Shown: positions 1-11,722 of the stretch, one piece after another
How the letters are laid out: each line of letters begins with the position of its first letter
Numbering within the stretch: position 1 is the first letter of the stretch
Assembly (NCBI GenBank): GCA_000697335.1
Contig: JNEM01008208.1
Location: forward strand, 1-30,332
DNA length: 30,332 nt
Reading direction: 5' to 3'
Origin: Conidiobolus incongruus B7586
Taxonomy: Eukaryota > Entomophthoromycota > Entomophthoromycetes > Entomophthorales > Conidiobolaceae
The notes under the pieces: model-generated
Told to the model about the DNA's origin: nothing
What the model saw: the letters and a program-made list of their open reading frames with translations, nothing else
The model's database searches: none
Translations under genes and position numbers: made by a program

Positions 1-1284
1 GCAATATAAAATTTATTATTAGTTGATTTTCCTTAAGATTTTAAATAAAAATCATTTAATATTATAATCTATTATAATAATTAGCATTTGCTTTTATTTT
101 AAAATAATTATTTAATAAAATTTATAAAAAAGCTTGATTTAAATTAACCTAATATTATATTTTATTTTTAAATAAAAAATTATATAATATCATTTAAAAT
201 TCATTAATTATAAGTATTTATTATAAAAGCTATTGTTTTTAATTATACCTTAATAATTTTAATTTAGCTTTAATTATTTTAATTTATTTTTAAGTCTTTA
301 TTAAATTATAAAATATTTATTTTATATTTTTTTTGGTTAATTCAAATGTAAATTTAAATATATATATTTATTTATATAATTAATATTAAATTATTTCAAT
401 AGTTTTTTAACTAAAATAAAAAGATTTTTATTAATATATTTTTTTATTTTATTAATAAGTATAGTAATAACAATAAAAATTAAATTTTTAAATATTGGTA
501 AATTTTAAATAATATCCTTTTTAGCTTTAAAATCACAAATTTAACAATATATGATAGCTTTTAATATATCATTATCTTTAATAATTATCTACAAGTTTTA
601 AATAATTTTAGTGGGTTTATGGCTAAGTTTTAAAAATATAGAAATAAAATCCTTTTGATAATTAATATCTAGTTTAAATATAATTATAATTAATTATAAA
701 TTTTAAAATTAAATTATTTAATAAAAATAATAGTTATAATTAAATAAATATATACATATATTTTGAAAATACTTATTCTTTTATATATTCTATATATAAA
801 TAATCTTTCAAAACTTATAATATATTTGAAAAATCAAAAATTAAAAAATTTATTATTTTTTAATTTTTATACTAATAATCTTATTATAATTTAGAAAATA
901 AATATTGAAAACTATAATAATATCCAAAAATATAAAATTTATAATCGTGATAAAATTTATTCAGTAGATTTATTAAAGTTTAATGTTTTTATATTATATG
1001 AAATTATTGTAGCATATAAAATTGTCTAAGAAATCTATTAGTAAAGTTTAAGTAATATAATAATACCATAAGAAAGTTAGAGTAATTTTTTTATAATCTC
1101 ATATAAAACCAAAAATTCTTCAGTAAGGTAAACTTCGATATCAATCCATTTTTGTAATAAAATCACATAAAAAATAAATGTATTTTGAGTCCAAAAACAT
1201 TATAATTTTCAGGAACAAAATAACAATATAGAAAATTCTAGTATTATATAATTACTTTATTAGATTCAAATTTCAAATCATAAG
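1..1284. other. AT-rich gene-free DNA
   Basis: Almost entirely A and T with stop codons in every frame. I see no coding frame, RNA gene or structured repeat that I can support. The only repeat in the neighbourhood is the LTR-like copy that begins at its right edge. Confidence 0.6.
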
Positions 1285-1607
1285 TATTATATTTTAAAAT
1301 TAACTACCCACCTAAATTTGATAGTTAAACTAATATTATTTTGATTTTAAGTTATCTCTGTTAATCTATATATTTAATATTCTTTGTTCTTTTTGTTCTT
1401 TTTGCTAGATATATCGTTCATAAAATCAACCATTTAAATTTTAAACATGATAAAGATAGAAAAAAGTGTTTTTTTGGATATTTCGCTATAATGTCTCAAT
1501 AGTAAGTTTCAAGACATACAGGATTAAAAAATAATTTACTAAATTATATTACAAGTACTTTTCTAACAACCATTTTTAAATTATAAAGCTTATTACAAAA
1601 TAGAACA
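1285..1607 (+). mobile_element. LTR-like repeat, copy 1 (most diverged)
   Basis: This is one of four related copies in the window; the others are at 2337-2681, 11723-12074 and 20001-20283. All share the same order of blocks: a 5' end resembling TGTTGTGTTTT, then a TTTGATAGTTAAAC-like block. In three of the four copies, including this one, a GATATTTCGCTATAATGTCT-like block follows. A TTTACTAAATTATATTACA-like block and an AAAACACAACA-like 3' end complete the element. This copy is the most changed of the four, and its flanks (TAAG and ATAG) no longer form a clean target duplication. TG...CA ends and about 320-350 bp length fit a solo LTR. A non-autonomous terminal-inverted-repeat element is the alternative. 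It is an old fossil with no coding capacity. Confidence 0.6.
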
Positions 1608-2336
1608 ATAGGTATTATCTATATAATTCTATATATGCAAATATTACTATACCAAAGAACTTTAATATTTTTATTGATTAGATTAGATTTTTCTACAGTT
1701 TAATAAGATTGGTCAATCAAATTATATAATTAAAAAGCCAATTGTAATAAATCTAATATTGATTCCTAAATATAGCATTATATGATGGCTTGAACACTCA
1801 AAGATGCTATTAGTATATCAGTGAATCAATTAATTTAATTAATAGATTTATATGAAAATGTCAAAAATAAATAATCCAAAAAGTAAAGAATCTCCCAGCG
1901 CTCAAGCATTATATTATATAGATTATTAATATGTATAATGTTATTCGATATAACAAAATCTCAGATCATCTACTATTCCAATACACTGTTAAATAACTTG
2001 AATTTTATAAACTAAAATTACAAATTAAATAAAATATAATATGATTCACAAAGTATTCCAATTATTTTTTTAAATCTCTTAATCTAAATTATTAAATTTT
2101 CTAAAAACACCTATATTGAATTATATATCAAATTAAAATTTTGATAATTTTAATGACTAATACAGAAAAAAATGATGAAAATTATTAATATACAGTGGAA
2201 TACAGTATTAAAATACCTTTTCTAAATATAAGAAATTTTTTAATTTAAAAATTTGGTTATAATTTAATATTTCAATAAAACATTATTGATTAATTGGAAT
2301 AATATATCCATTTTATTAAACTAGGAGTTAATCAAT

Positions 2337-2681
2337 TGTTGTATTTTGAAAATACCTCTCTGTCTTGATTTGATAGTTAAATCAATATTACTCATCATAT
2401 GATGTGGCTTTGTTGATCAATAATCAAAGTATATTCTTCACCTCCACTTTTTAGAATTTATTCAGATCCTATATCACTTACTGAACAAGATATTTAAACT
2501 CAGAAGCAACAAAGAGAGTTTTTTTGGATATTCTGCTACAATGTCTCAACAGGAAATAAACCTTAAGACATACAGGCCCAATATGGTAAAGAGCAGGATT
2601 AGTAAATAATTTACTAAATTATATTACAAGTGCTTTTATAACAACAATCTGTATTTACAACACATAATACAAAACACATCA
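2337..2681 (+). mobile_element. LTR-like repeat, copy 2, with 4-bp target duplication
   Basis: Same block order as the other three copies. It begins TGTTGTATTTTG and ends AAAACACATCA, so the two ends are imperfect inverted repeats of 11 bp. It is flanked by CAAT on both sides (2333-2336 and 2682-2685), which supports an insertion of exactly these bounds. With no internal retrotransposon region attached it is best read as a solo LTR of about 345 bp. A MITE-like DNA element with 4-bp target duplication cannot be excluded. It lies 729 bp from copy 1 in the same orientation, but the different flanks argue that the two are not the ends of one element. Confidence 0.7.
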
Positions 2682-3419
2682 CAATCTAAAATATAACGTA
2701 TTCAATATTTAAATTAACAATATTTATTATATATAAATTGAACAAAAGATTTATTAAATTTAAGCAAGAGTTCTTTTAAAGAATATAATTAAATTTTAGT
2801 TTGACATATATAACTATCATATTTATATTGAATGATTGCTGTTAAAATTTTAAGCCTAAGAACAATTTGAATGAAAATTGAAAATAGTTTATTGGATATA
2901 TATTAATTTAAGTTAATTAATGTTGTACTTCAACTTTTCAAAATATAATTTTTAATTTTTTTAATTATAATTAATATATTATATAATTTTAATATTTTTT
3001 GCATCATATTTATTGAGTAGAGATGAAATCCCTACTCAGGTTTGTTAGATCACGTTATTGATAACATAAATATTAATGTTTAAAACTAGAGCTTGAAATT
3101 TGATTTTGAGCAATTTAAAACGAAAATCTTTGCCTTTGATTACTGATTTAAAATAATATCCAAATATTCAAAGTATTAAAGTTTTGAGCGAAAAATCAAT
3201 TTGTTTTCGACCAAATGATGTTGTCTAATATAATATTTCAATTAGAATAATCTTAAGTGTTTATTAAAGAATAAAATGTGATATTGATATTGAAAACTTT
3301 ATTTAATTTTTAAATTACATTTTGATTAAAAATATAGATCAATTTCAATTAATATTTTATAGTTTGTAGCTATAAAATACTACCATATTTTGAATCATTG
3401 TTTTTAAAAAAAATACAAA
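2682..3419. other. AT-rich gene-free DNA
   Basis: No open frame of note and no recognisable repeat. Composition returns to strongly AT-rich until the sharp change at about 3420. Confidence 0.5.
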
Positions 3420-3965
3420 TATTTTGTCGCGTGCTCGGCAAGGCTGGCGAGAGTCAAAATGGTCAGCCGACTGATCTCAGGAGCGAAAAGCGCATCCAAG
3501 AGGAGCTGAACGAGCCGAGGCGCATATATGACTAACTGGGTAGTGACCATGATGTGCAAAGTTGAAAAATACGTCACCCTAGTGGGGTCAATGGAGAAAA
3601 GTTGGCTTAAATTCATTTCGATCAAGTTCGAAAAATATAATTAGTAGATTAACTCAAAATAAATTAGTTTATTATGATTTTAGTTAGATTTTAGGATTGA
3701 ACAGTAACTGAGTAACCTAGCTTTGATCGAGTATCCAATTAATTTTTAGGACTCGTGAAAGTCTATACTCTTTATCGGTACCTATGGGCCCACAAGTGCA
3801 TCCATCATCATGGGACCCACAGTGTTCCACCCACGAAGGACATGATTCCGAATCCATCCTGCCAGCCGATTTTGGCTAGTGGTTCTCGCCAGTCTGAGAT
3901 GGTCCAAAGAAGCTGCTCAGTCAATTGCCTTGACAATTATAAAAATTATGATCCTTTCAAATATA
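3420..3965. other. Isolated G+C-rich island, possible gene relic
   Basis: Two blocks (about 3425-3620 and 3750-3950) are roughly half G+C by eye, separated by about 130 bp of AT-rich DNA and embedded in very AT-rich DNA. The left block has one uninterrupted minus-strand frame (3404-3625) with varied, coding-like codons and a hydrophobic heptad-like stretch near LVQLLLDALF. The right block has a 73-codon plus-strand frame (3779-3997 within 3755-3997) but is also fairly open in other frames. A good splice-acceptor-like sequence (TTTTTAG) sits at 3743-3749 on the plus strand, but I find no matching donor. I do not recognise either peptide. It could be the remains of a two-exon gene, a transferred fragment, or a non-coding RNA locus. 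Confidence 0.3.
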
Positions 3966-5237
3966 ATCTTTTTGGACTATTAATCAGAGTAATTTAGTTC
4001 TTTTTTATCTTGCTAATAATTAAATAACTTGTTTTTGTTTTAATAAAAGGACTATATTTATTCTAAAATAAACCAATATCGTATATATATTTATATAAGT
4101 TATATTTCGTAATGTTAAATAATTTCACTTAATGTTAGAATAATATTCTGAATATAACCTTCAATCTTAATGAAATTAATTAAGTTGAATTTTTTTACTA
4201 TCCAAATTCATTTAATATTTTCAATTTCATCTATTATTTTGATTTCATTTCAAATAGAATTTTTTTATTATTGGCTCTAGTTATAAACTATGAAATTTTA
4301 ATATATTATTATTTTTTAAATTCCCAGTCTATTAGGGTATTAACAAACCATTTTATTATTATATATCTATTTTCCCTATTATATCCATACTCATGATTCT
4401 ATTATTGAAGATTCGGAATTATCATGTTTTTTGTTTCTATTTATATATACCATATTCTTTGTACTCATTTATAATATAATTAATCTTATTAATCATTCCA
4501 ATTTCAATAATCCAACTAATATGAATCAAACATTTCATTTAATAGTTTAATATGTTATAGCTAATTTTAACAATTATAAACATTTAAAATATAATTTTTA
4601 TTATTTTAAAATTGTAATTATGTTTAATATTTTTCATTTTAAATATATAATAGTAAAATTCCCTAATTTTGTTTAAATTTCTCCATTAATTTTTTTTAAA
4701 ATTTAATTTTCTAATAATATTATTGAAAATAAAATTTCTGAATTAATAGTTGATAGAATATAATAAAAATAATTATATAATTATACAAATTTTTACATCA
4801 ATTATATATACTTTCAAAAATTGAATATTTAATTAATCAATTTTTTATTTAATAAATCAAAATATTTTCTTAAGTATATTTTGCTCATTAAAAAACTGAT
4901 CAAATGATCCCTATATTAGTTTGTTATTCATAATAAATATTGGATAAATGATAAATGATCAATAATTCAGTTTAATGATTTAACCATACTATAATAAAAC
5001 TTAGTGTAGAAAATATGGAAAAAATTATATATATATATATACATATATTTAGTCTACAAAATAATAATAACAATTTTTAAATTAATTGTTTAATAATTAA
5101 TAAAAATATAAATTAAGGAAAAAAAATGAAATTTTAATCCAATTACACTCCTCAAATGAGGTCATAATGAATTAATTATATTAATCACGAATTTTGAGTT
5201 TTTGTACAACTTAAATTTTTTTTGTTATCCACTTGGG
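3966..5237. other. AT-rich intergenic DNA upstream of the transporter
   Basis: No coding frame. It contains a short TA dinucleotide run at 5026-5041 and long A/T-only tracts. The last part, before 5324, is the presumed promoter region of the MFS gene. Confidence 0.5.
5026..5048. repeat. (TA)n microsatellite
   Basis: A run of alternating T and A about 16 bp long, then a related ACATATAT segment. Such tracts are expected in DNA of this composition. It lies about 275 bp upstream of the transporter start. Confidence 0.7.
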
Positions 5238-5246
5238 TATAAATAA
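5238..5246 (+). promoter_or_regulatory. TATA-like box of the MFS gene
   Basis: TATAAATAA lies 78 bp upstream of the transporter ATG and is followed by a slightly G-richer segment (GGGTTATAGG). The distance to the ATG is plausible for a fungal core promoter with a short leader. In DNA this AT-rich, a TATA match alone is weak evidence. Confidence 0.4.
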
Positions 5247-5309
5247 GGGTTATAGGATCTAAATAGTAGAACTTTTGCCTAAAGTGTTTAATTTTTGGAT
5301 TTTTAATTA

Positions 5310-5318
5310 ATGAAATAA
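5310..5318 (+). promoter_or_regulatory. Two-codon upstream ORF (ATG AAA TAA)
   Basis: A minimal ORF, start-Lys-stop, ends 5 nt before the transporter start codon at 5324 and would sit in the 5' leader if transcription begins near the TATA-like box. Its start context (TTAATTAATGA) is A/T-rich. Such a near-abutting minimal uORF could lower initiation or work by reinitiation. This is inference only. Confidence 0.35.
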
Positions 5319-5323
5319 ACATT

Positions 5324-6898
5324 ATGGATTTAGAAAAGAATAATAATGAAGCTAGTAATAGTACTATAGATAAGGCTGAGTGTGAAGATCAGATGAAAAA
5401 TCAATCGACTGTTAAGAAATTGATACATCAGGTGTTAGTAACTTTAGCTCTGGTATTGGGTATTTTCATCGCTGCTCTGAGTGAAACAGCTGTTTCTACA
5501 GTGACTGAGTCAATTGCCAAGGACTTAAAATCTTTTGGTTCTTTGACCTGGATTGCTGGCGGTTACATGATGACAACTGTTGCATTCTCTCCTTTATTTG
5601 GTAAATTCAGCGATATCTTTGGGAGAAAGCCAGTTGAGCTGGTGGCTATTGTACTATTCTTTTGTGGATCATTAGGATGTGCGCTATCAACCGACATGAA
5701 TATGTTAATTGCTTTTCGTGTGATTTCGGGTATTGGCGGAGGTGGATTAATGAGCATGAGTTTTATCATGGTGTCGGATGTCATTCCAATCCAAAAAAGA
5801 GCTCAATACCTTGCAATGATATCTCTTGTGTTCGCTTTTTCCAATATTTTAGGACCTATTATCGGCGGTTTAATTGCTGAAAAATCTTGGAGAATTATTT
5901 TTTACATTTTACTCCCCTTCTGTGTCATATTAACAGTATTAATCATATTTGTGCTCCCTCTTCCATCTTCTAGGGGCAATATTTCCGAAAAGCTAAAGCG
6001 AATTGATTATTTTGGAAGTATTGCACTCATTGTCACTATCGTCTTACTCATTCTTTTAACTACATGGGGCGGTAAAGATTATGCTTGGGATTCAACTCCA
6101 CTAATCATTTTGTATGTGTTAGACATAGTTTTCTTTGCAGCATTCATATTAATTCAGTGGAAGTTCTCTAAAGAACCCATCCTTCCATCTCGCGTGTTCA
6201 ATCGCAATATCATCTGTGCGAATATTGCTAACTTCTGTGCCGGTGTGATCAATTTTGTATCCGTGTTTTATTTACCTGTTTATTATTCAACAGTTCAAAA
6301 TTTGTCACCTAGTCAATCTGGATATCAGTTGATCCCATTTTTAATTTCCATTTCAATTTTCTGTTTGTTGTCAGCATATTTCACTAGATGGTTTAAAACT
6401 ATCAGAGGTGTCATGTGGGTTGGGGGAGCGGTATTGGTCGTTGGTGTGTTCTTGATATGCTTTATGCATATTGACGCGAGCACCGGAGAGCGAATTGCTT
6501 ATATTGTAATATTAGGCATTGGATTAGGATTGATACTTCAACTTCTCATGCTTATTTGTCAGATCAGTGTAGCGCCCGAAGATGTTGCAATTTCTACAGC
6601 TTTCAATCCCTTCACAATGAATATTGGAGGTGTTATAGGATTAGCTATAGTGGGAAGCGTATATAATAATATACTTGTCAAGCAATTGAGCGAAAATTTA
6701 CCCAAATTTACTACCCAAGACTTACTAAATACTGAAATCCTTCATAGTTTGGACTCAGAAACTCGACACCTTTTAAACTTGTGCTATTTCCAAGCTTTTA
6801 GATATGGGTTCATTTGCCTTATCCCATTCTCTATAATTTGCTTATTAAGTTTGTTAGCATTGAAAAAAGTTGAGCTACCTCCTACTAACTCTAACTAA
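5324..6898 (+). CDS. MFS transporter, DHA2 (14-helix drug:H+ antiporter) family
   Basis: Predicted 524-residue plasma or vacuolar membrane protein that uses the proton gradient to export drugs, or to move metabolites, amino acids or siderophores; the substrate cannot be read from sequence. An acidic, polar cytosolic N-terminus of about 34 residues is followed by about 14 hydrophobic segments, which is the DHA2 layout. Motif A is seen as GKFSDIFGRKP (residues 93-103), after helix 2. The antiporter motif C is seen as GPIIGGLI (177-184) in helix 5, followed by WRIIFYILLPF (189-199). The first-helix motif LSETAVSTVTESIAKDL corresponds to the LD-TIVNVALP motif of the family. The ATG at 5324 is the first of the open frame and in good context (ATTATGG). 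The gene has no introns and ends with TAA; AATAAA at 6929-6934 may direct polyadenylation. The length is normal and the frame is undamaged. Confidence 0.92.
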   Translation: MDLEKNNNEASNSTIDKAECEDQMKNQSTVKKLIHQVLVTLALVLGIFIAALSETAVSTVTESIAKDLKSFGSLTWIAGGYMMTTVAFSPLFGKFSDIFGRKPVELVAIVLFFCGSLGCALSTDMNMLIAFRVISGIGGGGLMSMSFIMVSDVIPIQKRAQYLAMISLVFAFSNILGPIIGGLIAEKSWRIIFYILLPFCVILTVLIIFVLPLPSSRGNISEKLKRIDYFGSIALIVTIVLLILLTTWGGKDYAWDSTPLIILYVLDIVFFAAFILIQWKFSKEPILPSRVFNRNIICANIANFCAGVINFVSVFYLPVYYSTVQNLSPSQSGYQLIPFLISISIFCLLSAYFTRWFKTIRGVMWVGGAVLVVGVFLICFMHIDASTGERIAYIVILGIGLGLILQLLMLICQISVAPEDVAISTAFNPFTMNIGGVIGLAIVGSVYNNILVKQLSENLPKFTTQDLLNTEILHSLDSETRHLLNLCYFQAFRYGFICLIPFSIICLLSLLALKKVELPPTNSN

Positions 6899-9800
6899 TA
6901 TAGTTCCAAAATTGATAGTATTAATTGAAATAAATTTATATTTATTTATCCCTTAATATAAAGTATTACATAATGTTTATCATATTAAAATATTTGTTAT
7001 TTTTTTAATATTCTAAATTTGAAAAAAAATATGATTATTTAATGTGTATACAAAACTTTCCTTCCTTTTTCCTCGTTATTTACTAGTTCTTATATCATCC
7101 ATATTAATTATGGTGTTATCACATTCAACCGTTTTAACACCTGATCCAAGCTATTTTCAACAATATTGATTACTTTATAAGTCTTAAGCGAATTATACAA
7201 TTATCTCGCTATAAACTTTTGTGAGAATTGGGTAATTTTTTTGGTTTTCATTATGAACTTTCAAGAAATCTAAGGATTTAATAAATTACCATTTTTAGAT
7301 TTGTACTCTTTATGTACCCTTAATAGTTATTATATAAAAATTTACTCATCTAGCTAACTTCATATAATAGTTAAAATTTCATAAATTTTATTTTATTTGA
7401 AATATTAATTTATTAAAAGGAATACTTGAAAGGACAAAAAAATTATTAATTCAAATTATCTTAATTGAAATAAAAGTTATAAAATCAAAAATAAATAATT
7501 TAATATATATACATATTAAACTCGACCTGAACCATATAATGAAATTAGCTAATTTGTCAAGATTTATGATTTGATTATTAAATTATCAAATTGCTATTAA
7601 TTGTATTTGATAGTATACATTTGGTATATATTATTTAATATGGGTTTCAAAATTCCCAAAAAAATTCAATGATTTGAATAAGACAATAGTGAGAATATGG
7701 GAAATTGATTTGATCAATAATATCAATCGAAATCTGTATAGTACATCATATTTAATATATCAAAATTATATTAGAAAATAATTATTAATTTTGATAAATT
7801 TTTTCTATATCATGATTTAATAATTTAAATTGAGTGTCTTTAGTTGAATACAATGATTATAGGTTTTCACTTAGCAATTCACTTTTTGATAAATAATATT
7901 ATAAAATATAATATGTGATTTCAACTTAGTTATATTGATTTAATTTCTTTGTTTAATTTAAACCAATTTGATTTTATAATAATGATGTTATAATTGTCAT
8001 TGAAATATAAAATTTAATATCATTTTCTCAAATATTTAAATAACTAAATAGTTTAACTGAGTTATTGTATTATATTTATCATAATATAAATGGATTGATG
8101 TTTCACAAAATTAGATTAGAATTATATTCCTTATTGAACTGGGTATATTTGTTAAAATTATTTTTGAGAGTAATATTTTCATAATTTTATATAATAACAA
8201 TTTATATCTGAATTTAAAACTGAATATAATTTTTTGATTTGAAATTTTGATAGTAATATTTGCATAAATTCTATAACATTATAATCGATTCATCATTGAT
8301 TTGATTTCTTTTGATAATTGGGAATCAATGATTTATTCAAGTTTCATTTAGGCTGATAGACTTTGACAAACAGCCTTAGACATAAGGTAACTCAGCATAA
8401 ATTCTCATTGATATAAAGGTTGATGAATAAATTGACAACGAAGATTTTAATGTTATGAATCAATTATTAGGTTAATTTAGATTATTTGTATAAGATTGAA
8501 TTATTCATATAAACAATAATATCCTAGTAATATAAATAATTCTTTAATATTTTGAGCTAATACTACAACATTGATATATATGGAGTAAATTTTTCAAATT
8601 TTATATTCACATTAATATCAATATTAATAGTTATATATAGACTCGAAATAATATTTACTAACCCTTTTATTATAGGTTGATTCTATATATAATTTGTTAT
8701 ACCTTGTTAAAATTAAAACTTTAATTTGTTGAAATTAACTGATATTTTATTATAATATATTTATATTTATCAGTTGCTATTAATGCTTTTAAATTTATTT
8801 CAGATTAATAATATGAAATAAATTCAGATAATCTCAAATAACTTTGCATTAATAATAAAATAAAATAAAATAATAAATTGAATTTTGTATATAAATCATC
8901 AATTATTTGTAATATAGCTTATGCTGTATAAAAGAAAAAAAAGAAAAATCTCATTTAATTATTTATGATTATTAGTATTTTACTCTATCTCAATTAGATC
9001 ACACGCTTATTTCGTCGAAATTGTTTCAAATTCATTTTTGGAATTAATATTCCAATTGAAGTTAGAAATAACATTGATTGATACTATATTATAATGTGGA
9101 ATTTGACTAATTAGTTCAAATAAATTTAAATTATCAATAGTAGATCAAAAGATTACAATTACTTACATCATTAAATCGTAAATCATTAATGAAATTTGTT
9201 TTATTTTATTTATATTGCATTAATTTATTTGACTACAATATTTGTTCTTACTTAGATAGTTATTCGTATTGACTCTGGTAAATTTTCTGGTTAGCAAGAG
9301 GCAGGTGAAATATTCGATAATATTCTGATACTATCAGGTATAATTACAAGTGGCAACATTTAAATCTTTTGCACTGTAAAACGTTTTTCTCTACCAAAAA
9401 ATATTTGCAAATATATAATCGAGTAGTTATATATTATGAATATGATATAATCAATTTTGAAATATAGTTTAAAAACCAAATAAATTGGTCTATAGTTGAG
9501 TTGAATGTTGCTTTAATGTAAATTAAACTAATGAAAACTGAATAAAAATTATAAATTATAAAGATTTAATATATGAAATCAATTATGAATATTTAATTGA
9601 TAGAATACTAAGAAATAACGATGACATAGAAGTCAATTCAAAAATTGTTGAATACATAAATTTTAAATTTTTTTTGATATATACTAATATATAATGATAA
9701 TAATAAAAGATCCTTTTTTGTAATAATAAAAATTTGACAAATGTCAATTGTGTGAAATTAATTCAGTTCAAATCTTATATTGTATAATATGTGATTCTCA

Positions 9801-10495
9801 AAGTTCTTGTGTTTCTCTTTTAAAAATCAGCTATATAAATCAAAATATCAATCAATATAGTAGGTGTATATAAGTATTTCATATAGTTTGTATGTATTGC
9901 CAATAAAAGTCCTTGAAATATTTCATAAATTTAATGAATTGGCCAGATTTTGAAATATTTTCCATTGTCGGCATTTGTTCAGTAATTGAAAAAAAATATA
10001 ATATTAGATACCTTTGATTCAATCTGATTGTAATTTATCATGGCCCCAAAATCGAGCTTACAAGTTAAATTCAGCATTTTATTAGGGTATAATATTAATT
10101 ATAATTTTGTTAGACACTGGGTTAAAATTATTCTAATATTTATAACAATGTTATTGGATGATATTAGCATTTTAAATTTATTAAATATTGTTAACTGTAT
10201 ATAGAGCAACAAGTACTTGAGATATTTTAAAATTATCAACACGATAAACATAATAAATGTAAACTAATTCCACAAGTTATTTACGATTATTCATAAATTC
10301 ATGTTCTCCATTGAAAAGGGGAACCGTTCCGAATAAATTGGAATTAGCTGTAGTATCTGTAAGTTGATATTTAAAATATCTTCTAATGATACATGGGTAT
10401 AATTCGCGCTATAGGACATACACAAACAATTGGTAAGCAACTATCGCTTTGGTTTTCATATATGATTTAGGTTTTAATTTCTTGGAGTGGAGCTT
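6899..10495. other. Long AT-rich gene-free stretch
   Basis: About 3.6 kb without a supportable gene. Bits of more mixed composition occur near 7040-7260 and 9270-9400, but every frame is interrupted within a few dozen codons. A 54-codon frame at 10040-10204 (+) starts with a promising MAPKSSLQVK but becomes low-complexity Ile/Leu/Asn, as expected by chance here. An A-rich pentamer run is at 8851-8877. Confidence 0.5.
8851..8877. repeat. (TAAAA)n-like short tandem repeat
   Basis: Three near-perfect TAAAA units are embedded in AATAA sequence. It is a small low-complexity tract with no evident role. Confidence 0.6.
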
Positions 10496-11460
10496 TTAGC
10501 TCAAGTCGTAGCAAATTAGGAAACATTCGGATGAGTAGCATTCTTCGTTGAGATCGTCAAAATTATTGGGTGTGATATTTGTAAAAGTATGATATTGAAA
10601 GGAGATATGAATAAGTTCTTTGTTGGTGGAGTACTTCAAATACTTGTAAATCACATCGATGTTCATGTCGATAGCACTGTTCCAACACGAATAAACTGGA
10701 ACTAACCGATTATTATATACCAATTTCCTTTCTTTGAGATTTTGGAAACATGGAATTGATGATTCAACATTTTACCTTCAAAATTTCTAGATACTCAGAA
10801 ATAGTATATTCTCTTCATAGGATCAAAACTGCAAACTATATTGTAAGCATCCTTATTACTAATAATTCTAAAATATTTTCGGCAATGAACACGATATCAT
10901 TATAGTAAATAGTATAATCAAATTGTTTTCCTTTCCTCTTCAATTGGAATAAATTTTCAAGTGCTCTGCGAATATCTGCCAATCTTACAATTCTCTCTGA
11001 GAATTTCTGAATTTTCAGTATAGCCAAATTCAATAGGGTTAAGAATATAATTCGCTTGGACATAAGCTCCTCAGTCTTTCAAAATGAATTTGGTATTATC
11101 TTAAGTTGAATTTTCAAAAATGGAAATATAAACATTAAAGTGATCTAAAGCTTTTATTAGGCGGTTGATTTGAGCTTGTCAATCCGGTAAAATTTTCAGA
11201 TTATTGTAAACATCAGCAGTTATAAAGAATTAAGACAGAACTTTACTAGCTTTCAAACTCAACAACTGTTCTCCATGGATATTAACGAATTTGAGGTTAT
11301 TCTCAAAATTATGAACATAAAAATATTTATTCTGCCAACACATTAAAAACTTATAGCTATTCCTACAAACCTTAACCACAACTTTCACCTACCTCTAACC
11401 AATTTCAAAAATAATTGAAAGATATTCACTCAGATAAAAATTTTAAGATAGCATTCAATT
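10496..11460 (-). pseudogene. Decayed F-box-like gene
   Basis: Read on the minus strand from about 11443 downward, a broken frame begins with LSEYLSIIFEIG. A stretch containing VKVCRNSYKFL follows after two in-frame stops. Together they fit the shape of an F-box motif (LP-E-L--IF--L ... VC+-W--L), which recruits proteins to SCF ubiquitin ligases. Further peptide-like sequence follows, with stops and at least two frame changes. Two surviving open pieces are 11063-10836 (75 codons) and 10723-10496 (75 codons), the latter with mixed codons and NNFDD near its end. Composition is visibly richer in G+C than the flanks, as for a former gene. There is no intact start or full frame, so I call it a pseudogene. 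A live gene with unrecognised introns is less likely, given the number of stops. The F-box assignment rests on motif shape only. Confidence 0.4.
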
Positions 11461-11722
11461 TGATAGGTAATGCTAACTTAGCAGAACACAAAAATTGAAG
11501 TGAATATTAGTACTACTGAAACTATTAGGTAAGGTAGTCATTTCTTTAAAGTAGGCTTGGTTAGAATTAAGGGTTGATAACATTAAGATAAATTCAAATT
11601 AAAGTCTAAATTTAAGGTCAATCATATAAATTAATATATTTCAAAATTTTATTATTTTATATAAGTTGTTTAATATTATTTTTTAATTAAATTCATAAAT
11701 TTATTTTATATATATATTATTA
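11461..11722. other. AT-rich spacer
   Basis: The region between the F-box-like relic and the third LTR-like copy holds nothing I can identify. Confidence 0.4.

Noticed and set aside
1608-2336. The DNA between LTR-like copies 1 and 2 as the interior of one retrotransposon
   Set aside because: Copy 2 has its own complete flanking duplication, the two copies differ greatly, and the 729-bp spacer shows no recognisable element domain.
3404-3625. 73-codon minus-strand frame as a complete gene
   Set aside because: Both ends run into AT-rich DNA, the product is unrecognised, and the frame is explained as well by a relic; it is kept only as part of the composition island.
5563-5880. Two short frames overlapping the MFS gene
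   Set aside because: They are shadows of a transporter with clear family motifs in the main frame.
10040-10204. 54-codon plus-strand frame starting MAPKSSLQVK
   Set aside because: It is short, and after the first ten residues it is Ile/Leu/Asn-rich as expected by chance; there are no supporting signals.
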